Shown piece by piece: positions 1 through 7,756 of a stretch of 64,000 nucleotides of DNA. Every line of letters starts with the position of its first letter. The first letter of the stretch is position 1. The notes under the pieces are model-generated. The model saw only the letters and a list, made by a program, of their open reading frames with translations. It was not told the origin of the DNA and ran no database searches. Source of the DNA: Marinobacter sp. es.048 (GTDB lineage Bacteria; Pseudomonadota; Gammaproteobacteria; Pseudomonadales; Oleiphilaceae); the NCBI RefSeq assembly GCF_900188435.1, contig NZ_FYFA01000001.1, positions 806,001-870,000 of the forward strand, in the 5' to 3' direction. A program made the translations under genes and the position numbers.

Positions 1-446
1 ATGCCCAGATCGTAAAGCTTCTCTATACGTTTGAAGAGGTTGCCTGTGCCCTCTGGATGAAGTTTTTTGACAGCAACCTCAAGTGTTTTTCTAGACATCA
101 TCGCAGATGCATCTAGGTTTCCAGAATTCAATGTATGCGCGGCCTGAACGAAAAATGCTTGAATGTTTTCTGGGAGGTATTGAGGAGCCTCAATAGACTG
201 AGGCTTTGGGTATTCATCTATCATATCCAGACCGGTTACCTTCTCAAGGTTGCCTGCGGTACCATGCAGTGGTTTCCCTGCAGTGAAGTAAAACTCGGCA
301 AAGTACCCACTGTGACAATTTCCGCAACTGAAAGCCGTTAGAAATACTTTCTGAGATTGATCACTTGGTTTAAGAAAATCTGCAAAAGAAGCGAAGCTCA
401 CGTTTGCCGCATGGCAGTGAGGGCAGTTTCTTATGATTGTGCCCAT
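1..446 (-). CDS. DUF4145 domain protein, partial (3' end beyond window)
   Basis: Reading the minus strand from the ATG at 446-444 gives 148 open codons to the window edge, so the C-terminus is missing. The N-terminus has a zinc-ribbon pattern (CPHC at residues 8-11, CGNC near 44-47). The later part carries the helical core typical of DUF4145, with the pattern MMSRKTLE followed by a glycine-rich turn and the segment NLFKRIEKLYDLG. An AGGAG ribosome-binding site lies 8 bases before the ATG. The gene begins about 20 bases after the conserved GTTATGC end of an attC site, so it is read as the body of an integron-type cassette. DUF4145 domains occur alone or fused to restriction and defence proteins; no biochemical function can be assigned here. 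Confidence 0.8.
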   Translation of the reverse strand, partial: MGTIIRNCPHCHAANVSFASFADFLKPSDQSQKVFLTAFSCGNCHSGYFAEFYFTAGKPLHGTAGNLEKVTGLDMIDEYPKPQSIEAPQYLPENIQAFFVQAAHTLNSGNLDASAMMSRKTLEVAVKKLHPEGTGNLFKRIEKLYDLG

Positions 447-464
447 TTCTGTGCTCCTAATTTG

Positions 465-547
465 TATGCATAACGCCAAGCTTTGCGGCAATTGTGGAAC
501 CGCGCAGCGGTAGAAGAATTGGCCTGCAACAGCGACTGGTTATGCCT
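465..547 (-). repeat. attC recombination site of an integron gene cassette
   Basis: On the minus strand the site opens with GCATAAC and closes with GTTATGC, a perfect 7-base inverted pair. Internal imperfect pairs follow (GGCCAATTC against GGCAATTGT with an unpaired base; ACCGC-tgc-GCGGT at the tip). Simple outer repeats, an internal stem with extrahelical bases and a terminal loop are the known folded features of attC sites. The stop codon of the upstream gene (TAA at 542-540) lies inside the first core box and the next gene starts about 20 bases past the last box, the usual cassette layout. No integrase gene is visible in the window. Confidence 0.8.
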
Positions 548-1100
548 CTTCTAACTTGGCTTTGACCCTTGCTGCCAGATCGGCGTAGTTTCGAGCTGTT
601 TCAGGTGTGACATCAGAGTCGGTACCATGCACTGCATCATTTCTGATCCGCCGAAGCTTATCTAGCATTTGCAATACGCCTTGTCCCAAGGCTGGAGTGT
701 CTAAGTTGTTCCATTGTATGCTTTGAATTCTATGGTGAGGCGGCGTGTGTGAATTGGCATACTCAATACCGTGCCTTTTTTCATAGTCGGTCATTGCCTC
801 CTCAACCGATAGCCAAGCGTCCAAGATAGCTCCTCTCGGGCTGTCCTCGGCGAGTCTATTGATTCTTGCTCGCTCCGAATCTGAGTCAGCATCCGTAACA
901 GCACCCAAAGCTTTGTCCGCGCTGATTGCTGCCGCCTCTACCTCTCGGGCAAGATCAATTTCAGAGTTTTTATGTTTAATTTTTGTGATTCTGGCCAAAA
1001 GGTTGGCTACTTCCGCACGCAAGAGAATCACTATGACGACCACTGCTATGGGCCATGCTAGGGCTTTGATCGTTGCTGCTGTGAAATCTAAGAAACCCAT
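540..1100 (-). CDS. membrane-anchored HEPN-like cassette protein
   Basis: A 186-residue protein. Residues about 10-32 form one transmembrane segment (ALAWPIAVVVIVILL); a basic stretch and a charged, alanine-rich helix follow (about 35-70). The C-terminal half is all-helical and contains RNDAVH near residue 153, which fits the R-x4-H signature of HEPN domains, many of which are RNases in toxin and antiphage systems; others only bind nucleotides or partners. The stop codon lies within the attC site at 465-547, and a GTTATGC box precedes the start at 1119-1113, so the gene appears to be the body of an integron cassette. The soluble domain would face the cytoplasm if the N-terminus is outside. 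Activity is not shown by sequence alone. Confidence 0.7.
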   Translation of the reverse strand: MGFLDFTAATIKALAWPIAVVVIVILLRAEVANLLARITKIKHKNSEIDLAREVEAAAISADKALGAVTDADSDSERARINRLAEDSPRGAILDAWLSVEEAMTDYEKRHGIEYANSHTPPHHRIQSIQWNNLDTPALGQGVLQMLDKLRRIRNDAVHGTDSDVTPETARNYADLAARVKAKLEEA

Positions 1101-1125
1101 AACACCTCGTAGGCATAACAGCTAA

Positions 1126-1143
1126 TTATACGAACGCGTTCGC
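1126..1143 (-). repeat. 18-bp inverted repeat, copy 1
   Basis: The minus-strand 18-mer GCGAACGCGTTCGTATAA matches the plus strand at 1368-1385 in 16 of 18 bases. It contains the palindrome CGAACGCGTTCG and abuts the GTTATGC box that precedes the cassette gene at 1100. Confidence 0.55.
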
Positions 1144-1367
1144 CTATCACGCATTCTGAGAGAATCACACCGTCGGCTCTCTTGAAAAAATTTGTTCAAT
1201 AGACTTAGGTGCTTAGCTACCTGTTTTCAGCGTTTGCTGCCAGAGGAATAGGCCCAGGTGCTCCTCCGACAGGTTCGGTGGGAGCGTATAACTTCTAGAG
1301 CTCCCAAGGGGTTTCCAGGCTATATCAAAGGGTTATCGAAAATTCCCCGGTCTTATTTAGGAGTTTT

Positions 1368-1385
1368 GCGAACGAATTCGTATAA
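1368..1385 (+). repeat. 18-bp inverted repeat, copy 2
   Basis: GCGAACGAATTCGTATAA on the plus strand, the inverted partner of 1126-1143, with the two differences in the centre. It is followed by CTCC. It lies in a stretch without a gene. Confidence 0.55.
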
Positions 1386-1564
1386 CTCCGTGGTTACCCA
1401 TATCGGCAGGGTAGTCCAAACGCCTGAATCCCGCACACAAGTGGTGCTTCTGTTGAACAGTTCGTGGTGTTTTCGGGGGTCTCGGTGATAAAGATTTGGT
1501 TTGAATCAGGAGCCTTTCGCGCGTAAAGGCACCATGGAAGCAATCGGTTGAAAAGGAAGTCCCC

Positions 1565-2014
1565 ATGAAAGTATTTCTGTTTTTGGTCTCGCTCTGCCTT
1601 ATCCCCATTTCGGCAAACGCCGGCGTCTATAAATGGGTCGACGCCAACGGCCAGACCCATTTCGGGGATCGTCCACCGGCTCAGGGGGCATCAAGTGAAG
1701 TGAAAGTGAAGTCCGCCCCGGCCAGCGTGGATGCGGGTGCCCGGGAGCGGCATCAGAAGATGACCGAGTTTCTGGAACAGCAGCAGGAAGAGCGTGAGGC
1801 ACGTCAGGCAGCCAATGCCAAGGCTGAGGAGAAAGCGGAGAAGCAAGCCGAGCTGTGCAGAAAGCTGCGGGCGCGTCTCAAGTTTCTTGCCAGCGTTTCG
1901 ACTTTTTACAACATCAACGATCAGGGCGAGCGGGTCTATGTGAATGAGGCCGAGAACACCCAGATTCGGGAGGACTTCCGGGCGAAGGTGCGCAAAACCT
2001 GTGGCAACCATTAG
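1565..2014 (+). CDS. DUF4124 domain-containing exported protein
   Basis: A 149-residue protein with a clear signal peptide (about residues 1-19, ending ANA-GVY). The DUF4124 motif comes directly after it (GVYKWVDANGQTHFGDRPP). The remainder is a charged, coiled-coil-like helix with many E, K, Q and A residues (about 60-110) and a short C-terminal part with two cysteines. DUF4124 proteins are periplasmic or envelope proteins of unknown function, common in gammaproteobacteria. The start is supported by AAGGAAGT about 7 bases before the ATG. A second DUF4124 protein lies at 53846-54325. Confidence 0.85.
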   Translation: MKVFLFLVSLCLIPISANAGVYKWVDANGQTHFGDRPPAQGASSEVKVKSAPASVDAGARERHQKMTEFLEQQQEEREARQAANAKAEEKAEKQAELCRKLRARLKFLASVSTFYNINDQGERVYVNEAENTQIREDFRAKVRKTCGNH

Positions 2015-2135
2015 GGCGCTTTGGTTGCCGATCAGGGCGTTGGCTTGACGGGGGTCAAGACTGGCAAGCGCAGCTAGCCATACACTGGAATGAGTCAAAT
2101 ACCTCTCATCCCCCACAGTCATGGAGACTGCGCGA

Positions 2136-2393
2136 ATGTCCCTGGAAAAACACGATCTGATTCACGAACTGCCGGAATCCAAAGAAGCCATTCACCTGCT
2201 GAAGACCAACAGCACACACTTCGCCAAGCTGTTTGATGAGTATCATGAGGTGGACCACGCCGTTCATCGCGTTGAGACCGGCGCTGAAAACACCTCTGAC
2301 GAATACCTGGAAAACCTCAAGAAGAAACGACTGAATCTGAAAGACCAGTTGTTCTCGATGATTCGTGAATACGAGGCATCAACAGCAAGCTGA
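2136..2393 (+). CDS. YdcH-family (DUF465) small protein
   Basis: An 85-residue helical, highly charged protein matching the DUF465/YdcH pattern (HFAKLFDEYHEVDHAVHRVE, then LKKKRLNLKDQLFSMI). Members are small coiled-coil proteins of unknown role, found in many proteobacteria. An in-frame ATG also occurs at 2121, but GGAG at 2124-2127 is well placed for the ATG at 2136 and the family homology begins there. It stands alone between a DUF4124 gene and a phosphodiesterase gene. Confidence 0.85.
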   Translation: MSLEKHDLIHELPESKEAIHLLKTNSTHFAKLFDEYHEVDHAVHRVETGAENTSDEYLENLKKKRLNLKDQLFSMIREYEASTAS

Positions 2394-2486
2394 GTATCAC
2401 TCAGCCTTCACGGAAACGTCGTTCGATCGTAACCCTCCTTGTGAACACTGGTGATGCAGTATCATTCATTTCACAAGGAGCTGGTT

Positions 2487-3797
2487 ATGAAGTTACGCAC
2501 GATCCTGGGCCTGTCACTCTGCACAGCCGCCCTGTCTGTGGCGCAGGCCGCACCGGATAAGTCCCATCATGAGTCCTGGGTGCCGCCGAGTCTGGCTGAC
2601 TGGCAAGATGTGCCTGTCCAGTCCTGGCACAAGCGTGCTGGCGGTAAGCAGCCCATACATCTGGGCCCACGGCCATTCTGGCTGGTTGAGAATATGGACG
2701 AAGGCCCGCTGAAGGAGCGCCTGCAGTCCTGCGATGCCCACCATCTCAAGCGCTCCGATTTCTCCATCGGCCACCGTGGCGCCCCTCTGCAGTTTCCCGA
2801 GCACACCCTGGAGTCTTACGTTGCCGCAGCGCAGATGGGCGCGGGCATTGTTGAATGCGACGTGGCGTTCACCAAAGACCGCGAGCTGGTGTGTCGGCAC
2901 GCCCAGAACGACTTGCACACCACCACGAACATCGTTGCGGTACCCGAGCTGAACGCTAAGTGCACCCAGCCTTTTGTACCGGCCGATCCGGCTTCCGGTA
3001 CACCGGCCCGGGCCGAGTGTCGCACCAGTGATATCACCCTGGCCGAGTTCAAGTCTTTGCAGGGCAAGATGGATGCTTACAATCCCATGGCGACCACCCC
3101 GGAGGAGTATCTGGCTGGCACAGCCGACTGGCGCACCGATCTTTATGCCAGCCGGGGTACGCTGATGACTCACAAAGAAAGCATCGAGCTGTTCAAGGCA
3201 CTGGGTGTCAAGTTCACGCCAGAGCTGAAGTCGCCGGTGGTGGATATGCCGTTTGAGAGTGACTACAGCCAGCAGGATTATGCCCGCCAGATGATCCAGG
3301 ATTACATTGAAGCTGGAGTTAAGCCGAAGGACGTATGGCCCCAGTCGTTCAATCTGGAGGATGTGCTGTTCTGGGTGAACGAGACGCCCCGGTTTGGCAG
3401 GCAGGCGGTTTTTCTGGATCAGTCAGCGTCCACACCGGAAAACACGTCGCTGGCTTATATGGAGAGCCTCAAGGCGCAGGGTGTGAATATTCTGGCTCCA
3501 GCGCTCTGGAAAATGCTGACGCTGGACAGCTACAGTGAGATTGTTCCGTCGGAGTACGCCGAGAATGCCCGCACCGCCGGTCTGGACCTTATTGCCTGGA
3601 CGGTTGAACGCAGCGGCCCATTGCAGAATGGCGGTGGCTGGTATTACCAAAGCGTGACCGATGCCATTAACAACGATGGCGATGTGTTTACCGTGATCGA
3701 TGTGCTGGCCCGTGAGGTGGGTGTTATCGGAATCTTCTCGGACTGGCCGGCGACAACTACTTTCTATGCCAATTGCATGGGAATGGCGAAGCATTGA
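2487..3797 (+). CDS. glycerophosphodiester phosphodiesterase, periplasmic
   Basis: A GDPD-family enzyme, predicted to hydrolyse glycerophosphodiesters to glycerol-3-phosphate and an alcohol in the periplasm. The signal peptide spans roughly residues 1-21 (ending AQA). The TIM-barrel core starts near residue 95 with the catalytic HRGAP motif, followed by the metal-binding EHT and ECDV segments and a second histidine in CRHAQNDLH. At about 436 residues it is longer than UgpQ and resembles secreted GlpQ-type enzymes with insertions. The start was placed at 2487 because AAGGAG lies 8 bases upstream; an in-frame ATG at 2451 would bury the signal peptide. A strong terminator follows. Confidence 0.88.
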   Translation: MKLRTILGLSLCTAALSVAQAAPDKSHHESWVPPSLADWQDVPVQSWHKRAGGKQPIHLGPRPFWLVENMDEGPLKERLQSCDAHHLKRSDFSIGHRGAPLQFPEHTLESYVAAAQMGAGIVECDVAFTKDRELVCRHAQNDLHTTTNIVAVPELNAKCTQPFVPADPASGTPARAECRTSDITLAEFKSLQGKMDAYNPMATTPEEYLAGTADWRTDLYASRGTLMTHKESIELFKALGVKFTPELKSPVVDMPFESDYSQQDYARQMIQDYIEAGVKPKDVWPQSFNLEDVLFWVNETPRFGRQAVFLDQSASTPENTSLAYMESLKAQGVNILAPALWKMLTLDSYSEIVPSEYAENARTAGLDLIAWTVERSGPLQNGGGWYYQSVTDAINNDGDVFTVIDVLAREVGVIGIFSDWPATTTFYANCMGMAKH

Positions 3798-3800
3798 GGT

Positions 3801-3839
3801 AAAAAAGGCGCAGCGCCAAACTGCGCCTTTCTATTTTTT
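3801..3839 (+). terminator. rho-independent terminator
   Basis: A ten-base-pair stem AAAGGCGCAG / CTGCGCCTTT with a seven-base loop, followed by CTATTTTTT. It lies four bases after the stop codon of the phosphodiesterase gene. Confidence 0.9.
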
Positions 3840-4079
3840 GGATTAGCAGGCCTTGCCAGCATATTTAGGCCGCTTCAGCCACGTTATGGTGGCATAGGTC
3901 ACCAGTTGTGGCCGGGAATTTTCATCATATATTGGCCCACCTCCGTTTAGGCTCTCGGTTTTAAACAAAAGCGGACATTCGCGCCTCATTTTTCTATCGA
4001 TTTTGATCCGCTCCTTGGCACCTCACTATTGACCTCTTCGACGATATCCTCGGCCCTTGTAACGGGAGGATGACGGGTT

Positions 4080-4359
4080 AAGAAATGACGCCCAGCGAGA
4101 ACCCCAGAGCCATTGTGCGTGCCAGCTACACTCAATGGATGTCGATCCTTGGATTTCATGAGCGACAGCTTGTTCTTTGGCCGCCGGTTCCGCAATATCA
4201 ATGGGGTGGGTGATTTTAATCGAGAGGTACTCGCTATCGACGTAGGCCTGAATCTGCCAGCACCAAGTGGCATTCGGGCGTTTAAACGCATCATCACGTG
4301 ACATGGCTATCCGGCCAAACCACGCATGGATAAAGGCTCAGAATTCATCTCAATTGCTT
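4080..4359 (+). pseudogene. IS3-family transposase (OrfB) remnant
   Basis: The plus-strand translation matches the start of the DDE catalytic core of IS3-group OrfB: SLDFMSDSLFFGRRF, then FNREVLAIDVG, and after an in-frame TGA at 4299-4301 the segment HGYPAKPRMDKGSEFIS, which corresponds to the second catalytic D region (normally DNGPEF). A further in-frame TGA lies upstream near 4086. The N-terminal part, the last catalytic glutamate, OrfA and the terminal repeats are missing. The remnant breaks off at about 4357, where it overlaps the 3' end of the convergent nuclease-like gene. Confidence 0.8.
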
Positions 4360-6900
4360 GGTAGATTTACATGAGCAGAGTTTGACTTTTTTCATGACGT
4401 CGTTGTAGCTGAACGGTTTAACAATTTTGTGGCACCTGCGACACTTCCCTTCGTACACTTTATCGTAGCCACTTCCTTGCCATACTTTTGTTGTCAGATC
4501 CACGCCAAGCGTCTGCACCTTCCGTGATAGTTTTTTTAACGTCTTGCTTCTATCCTTAAGCGCTTCCGTGCGCTTTCTTGTCTCCCCACCTTTTATCAAA
4601 CTGCATTTTGGGCAACACTCATGCGCTGCATGGAGTCGCCTGTATACGCTGTTGTAAAAACGATAGTTACATCGATTGCACTCCCAATAATAATCGTGCT
4701 CCGTACCATGCCAAACTGGTTCACTCAGCAGCGTGAGGTTGTGTAATTCGGCAATGTCAAATAGCACTGCTATCTTTTCCGTACCTTTCACAACGGTGTT
4801 CATGATTTTAGGAAGTGTGTCGAAGGAAGAATTTTGCAGCTCCCTTCCAACGCTTTTAAAAGCAAGGGTCAACTTCTCAATGATGTCGGACTCTTTAAAC
4901 ATGTTCCGATTAAATAGCTCAACTTCGATAAGTTCTATTCCAAGCTCATGGCATATTTTTCTGGTACTTTCGTCGCGCTTTAGTTGAGCTATCCAGTGTT
5001 CTTTTGAACGATGCGCCTTGGGATCCGAGTGATAAATGCCCTGGTATTCAAAGGCGATATTTAGGTCAGCGTTATAGCCATCAAGCTCAAGATATTGATG
5101 CCCACCATCACTGGGTTTGAACCGATCTTTTATAAAGGGAACGCCAAAGTAGTCTTGAAACCATAACCTTGTGATTTCTTCTCCAATACTGCCGCTGCAA
5201 CGTGAACAGCTTTGTCTTCTATAGAGCACCTTGCCAACTATAGGCCAGGTAATGTGATTGTTTATACACACGGCCTTAAGCTTTCTGCGACCATTTATAT
5301 AGTCACCTTCGTCTGACAGAATCTCTAAGCCGGATTTCCGGAATGCTTCCTGTACCTCGCTGAAGGGCTTTCGATTTTGAGTGCGTAAAGCATCGGTTTT
5401 GCACTGCGGACAACCCCTGCCTTTGCCCTCGGCTTTTACTCCTCGGTTACGGACATGCTCGCCACCCGGACAGGAAAAATCCGTTTCATGGATCGTACAG
5501 TGAATCGTGATCTCACTATCAAAGGTTGTCAGCTCTTCCTGGAGGTTTGGATATACGTAGCGACCTTCACCCCACATTTCCTTTGCCATTGATAGAAAGC
5601 GCTCGATGCGCTGTGCCAAATTTTCTTTGCGTCGTTTCATCTGAGCAGATGACTTTTTCTGTGCCGAGCACTTCTTGCAGGCTGTTCGTCCATCGAGGTG
5701 GGTTTGTGCGTTTTGAACACACGCGACATTATGTAGCGTGCAAGTATATTCAATTTGCTGCGACGCAAAGGCGAGTTCGTTTATTCTCACGTTGCTGTAA
5801 TCGTTGTTGGCATTTTGCTCTTCGGTCAAGTTGCTGAAAAAAAGCTTTTCTTGTTCGAGTCGTTTGCAGTGGACACATCCATGAGCCCTGTGCCCTGAAA
5901 CAGATTGAGTAATCTCTCCGTGAATTGGGCAGACGCTTGTGACAATTTTTGAGTCAATGCTAATCGAAGAATATGTATATCTACCATTGTGAAGATCGGA
6001 CAGTTCGCGGATCAGGGTTTCTTCCTTAGTGAACTTAATCGATTCAGGAAAGCAGATTGTGCATTTGATGGGAGTAGCCAGGTTACCGTAGGCCTTTCTG
6101 ATTGAGAATTCGCTGTGTGTTTTGCACGTCATCTCGACGATCGATCTTGATATCTGAGGATCGCGAAAGATTAAACGCACTTTGAAATTTTCGCCCTGGC
6201 GCTTGGAAGCTCGCTTGATCAGTTCATGGTCGGCTACACGAATAACAGGAGGGGCGATACGATCACATTCCGGACAACCCTTCCACGCCAAAAACTTGCC
6301 GGCTCTTACCGACCTTTCCATCTGGCAGGCGTTGCAAGCTACGACCACGTAGTCGCTTAAATTTGAGTATTTTGAGGCATCGATTCTGAATTTGGTGCCA
6401 TGCTTAACGTCAGCGCGGCGTTTGAACGATTCTAGTGAGGTGGAGCGCTTTTTCGCCGTTTTACGCCCACCTAGGGTTTTATTTCTCTTGATACATAATT
6501 CACATCCTGACATTCGCTTTGACTGAATGAGGTCGGGGGTGGTTTCAAAGGGGTGGTCATGCTCTAGACATCGCACTTCTAGCTTGTCCCGAGCGGTTTT
6601 GTAAATCGCGTTGGAGAAGTCGAATCCTTCTGGGTACAGAGTGTAGGCGCGATCCATGAATTCTTTTTGCGTCATCGTGCATCGCTGTTTTGTCCCGTCG
6701 ATCTTACATTGGCGGCACCCATGATTTCTGTTGAAGTGGTGGTCCGGGGTTATTCGAACAGGATAAGGCTCGCCGTGACGAAGGCAGAACAACAACACCT
6801 TAGTTTTGGAGTTAACGTACTTGGCTTTGGAGTAATCGAATTGATTGGGGTAAAGCGCTGCGCTGCGCGCAACAAATTGGTTTGTGTTTGTGACTCGCAA
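4345..6900 (-). CDS. multi-zinc-ribbon (DUF723-like) protein with PD-(D/E)XK nuclease core
   Basis: An 851-residue protein built from about ten repeated modules. A typical module reads FDYSKAxYVN, then C-x2-H (CLRH 39-42, CPIH near 324, CTIH near 468), then a CxxC (62-65, 133-136, 209-212, 280-283, 342-345, 408-411, 497-500, 565-568). Each would bind one zinc, as in the DUF723 family. After module 8 comes a nuclease-like domain (about 570-690) with LELDGYNADLNIAFEYQGIYH: the D and E-x-Q pattern of Vsr/PD-(D/E)XK folds. Two more ribbons follow (about 741-766 and 820-844). The start codon is TTG, with AAGGTG 8 bases upstream; the first module needs this start. Base composition is poorer in GC than its neighbours, and broken IS3 and Fic genes flank it, suggesting transfer. 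The function is unknown; a DNA endonuclease of a mobile or defence element is a reasonable inference. Confidence 0.75.
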   Translation of the reverse strand: MRVTNTNQFVARSAALYPNQFDYSKAKYVNSKTKVLLFCLRHGEPYPVRITPDHHFNRNHGCRQCKIDGTKQRCTMTQKEFMDRAYTLYPEGFDFSNAIYKTARDKLEVRCLEHDHPFETTPDLIQSKRMSGCELCIKRNKTLGGRKTAKKRSTSLESFKRRADVKHGTKFRIDASKYSNLSDYVVVACNACQMERSVRAGKFLAWKGCPECDRIAPPVIRVADHELIKRASKRQGENFKVRLIFRDPQISRSIVEMTCKTHSEFSIRKAYGNLATPIKCTICFPESIKFTKEETLIRELSDLHNGRYTYSSISIDSKIVTSVCPIHGEITQSVSGHRAHGCVHCKRLEQEKLFFSNLTEEQNANNDYSNVRINELAFASQQIEYTCTLHNVACVQNAQTHLDGRTACKKCSAQKKSSAQMKRRKENLAQRIERFLSMAKEMWGEGRYVYPNLQEELTTFDSEITIHCTIHETDFSCPGGEHVRNRGVKAEGKGRGCPQCKTDALRTQNRKPFSEVQEAFRKSGLEILSDEGDYINGRRKLKAVCINNHITWPIVGKVLYRRQSCSRCSGSIGEEITRLWFQDYFGVPFIKDRFKPSDGGHQYLELDGYNADLNIAFEYQGIYHSDPKAHRSKEHWIAQLKRDESTRKICHELGIELIEVELFNRNMFKESDIIEKLTLAFKSVGRELQNSSFDTLPKIMNTVVKGTEKIAVLFDIAELHNLTLLSEPVWHGTEHDYYWECNRCNYRFYNSVYRRLHAAHECCPKCSLIKGGETRKRTEALKDRSKTLKKLSRKVQTLGVDLTTKVWQGSGYDKVYEGKCRRCHKIVKPFSYNDVMKKVKLCSCKSTKQLR

Positions 6901-7127
6901 CCTTGATCACCTTTTAGAAGTCATTTTATCTATCTGACTTTCAACTTGTACACCAGAGGGCTCTGATATGTCGACGAAAGCCGTTCAAGTGATGATGGGA
7001 ATGTTCGCTTTGCGACCCTAGCGGCCAATATATGGTGACAATCTCCGGCAACATTATGGTGTTACCACCAAGCAGATCTTGACCCGTTGAGTGGACCGGG
7101 GTAAGTCCAGAGCGTAACTTCAGGTGT
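6901..7127. other. intergenic leader of the nuclease-like gene
   Basis: No gene was recognised. This stretch separates the Fic remnant from the nuclease gene on the same strand and should hold the nuclease promoter and leader. It includes an AAAGCGAACATTC string on the minus strand (around 7001-7013) that resembles AAAGCGGACATTC at 3968-3980 on the plus strand. Confidence 0.4.
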
Positions 7128-7605
7128 TCATATGCCCGGAGCAAGCTGAGGAAAGTAAAAAGGCTCGGCATGCTCCGGAATCTCCCATTTCAATGGCGAG
7201 CGACTACTGGTTTCGCTTAGCAAGCCATCGTCCTTCAACTGCTTTATTAACCGCCTGGCTGTTCGGCTTTCGCTTGCGCCTGTCATCTCAAGTGCCGTCG
7301 AGCGTTCGCGAGAGCCTTGGATAAACGCTTGAAACAGAATCTGGGCTGCTTCCGATTTCAGGTCACCACCAACCTCGGGTACTCGGCCATCGTTTCAAGC
7401 TTGTACGTAACTCAAGATCCGTTTCTGCATGCCTCCAAGGTCCATCGGCCCGGAGATATAGGCCACTTGATCCTTTGCGGTTTCTAGCATGAATTGGCAG
7501 AAACGGGCTAGCTGTTCGCTCGTTTTGTCCGCTTTTGTGTCCGGTTCTTTAGGTTCATTTCCAGCTAGTGTTTTTCTTATGTTTATTTTATGGAGAACGT
7601 TCGAG
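7128..7605 (-). pseudogene. Fic-family protein, C-terminal remnant with internal stop
   Basis: The minus strand encodes a stretch resembling the end of Fic/DOC AMP-transferases. It has the connector INIRKTLAG, then LARFCQFMLETAKDQVAYIS, then a winged-helix segment ending TGASESRTARRLIKQLKDDG and a C-terminal SPLKWEIPEHAEPFYFPQL. An in-frame TGA at 7397-7395 interrupts it and the upstream frame closes in the palindrome at 7617-7636. The catalytic HPFxxGNGR motif is absent. The piece is therefore a dead 3' fragment. The assignment rests on pattern resemblance. Confidence 0.65.
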
Positions 7606-7616
7606 GGCCAACCAGT

Positions 7617-7636
7617 GAGTTAGCGGACGCTAACTC
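7617..7636. repeat. 20-bp palindrome at Fic remnant boundary
   Basis: GAGTTAGCG at 7617-7625 and CGCTAACTC at 7628-7636 form a perfect nine-base inverted repeat around GA. It lies exactly where recognisable Fic sequence ends. It could be a recombination scar, operator or terminator stem; no run of T follows on either strand. Confidence 0.5.
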
Positions 7637-7756
7637 CTGCCTGAATTTCATGTGCTACGCTAAAAGAGTTCGCGTCGGCATTAATAACTGGCCCGGGCCT
7701 ATTTTTTTCTGGAAACGCCAAATTAACAGTAAATTTAGTGTTTAAGGAGGCAGAAC

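Larger units (their letters stand above)
1101..1564. other. non-coding stretch at cassette array edge
   Basis: No convincing gene. The left part has the box GCATAAC at 1113-1119 (GTTATGC on the minus strand), next to a perfect 12-base palindrome at 1131-1142 and a TATAAT-like hexamer on the minus strand (1130-1125). This could be a cassette promoter or a decayed attI/attC. A near-identical 18-base copy of the palindrome region lies inverted at 1368-1385. The right end holds the AAGGAAGT ribosome-binding site of the gene at 1565. Confidence 0.5.

Noticed and set aside
1113..1143. Second complete attC site
   Set aside because: Only the GTTATGC box is clear; no matching RYYYAAC box or folded arms were found in the next 140 bases. 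Kept as a box only.
1258..1488. Open frame of 76 codons right of the cassettes, checked as a possible integrase piece
   Set aside because: No tyrosine-recombinase motif, no ribosome-binding site and odd composition.
3986..4304. Minus-strand open frames over the IS3 remnant
   Set aside because: The plus strand gives recognisable transposase sequence; these are its antisense shadows.
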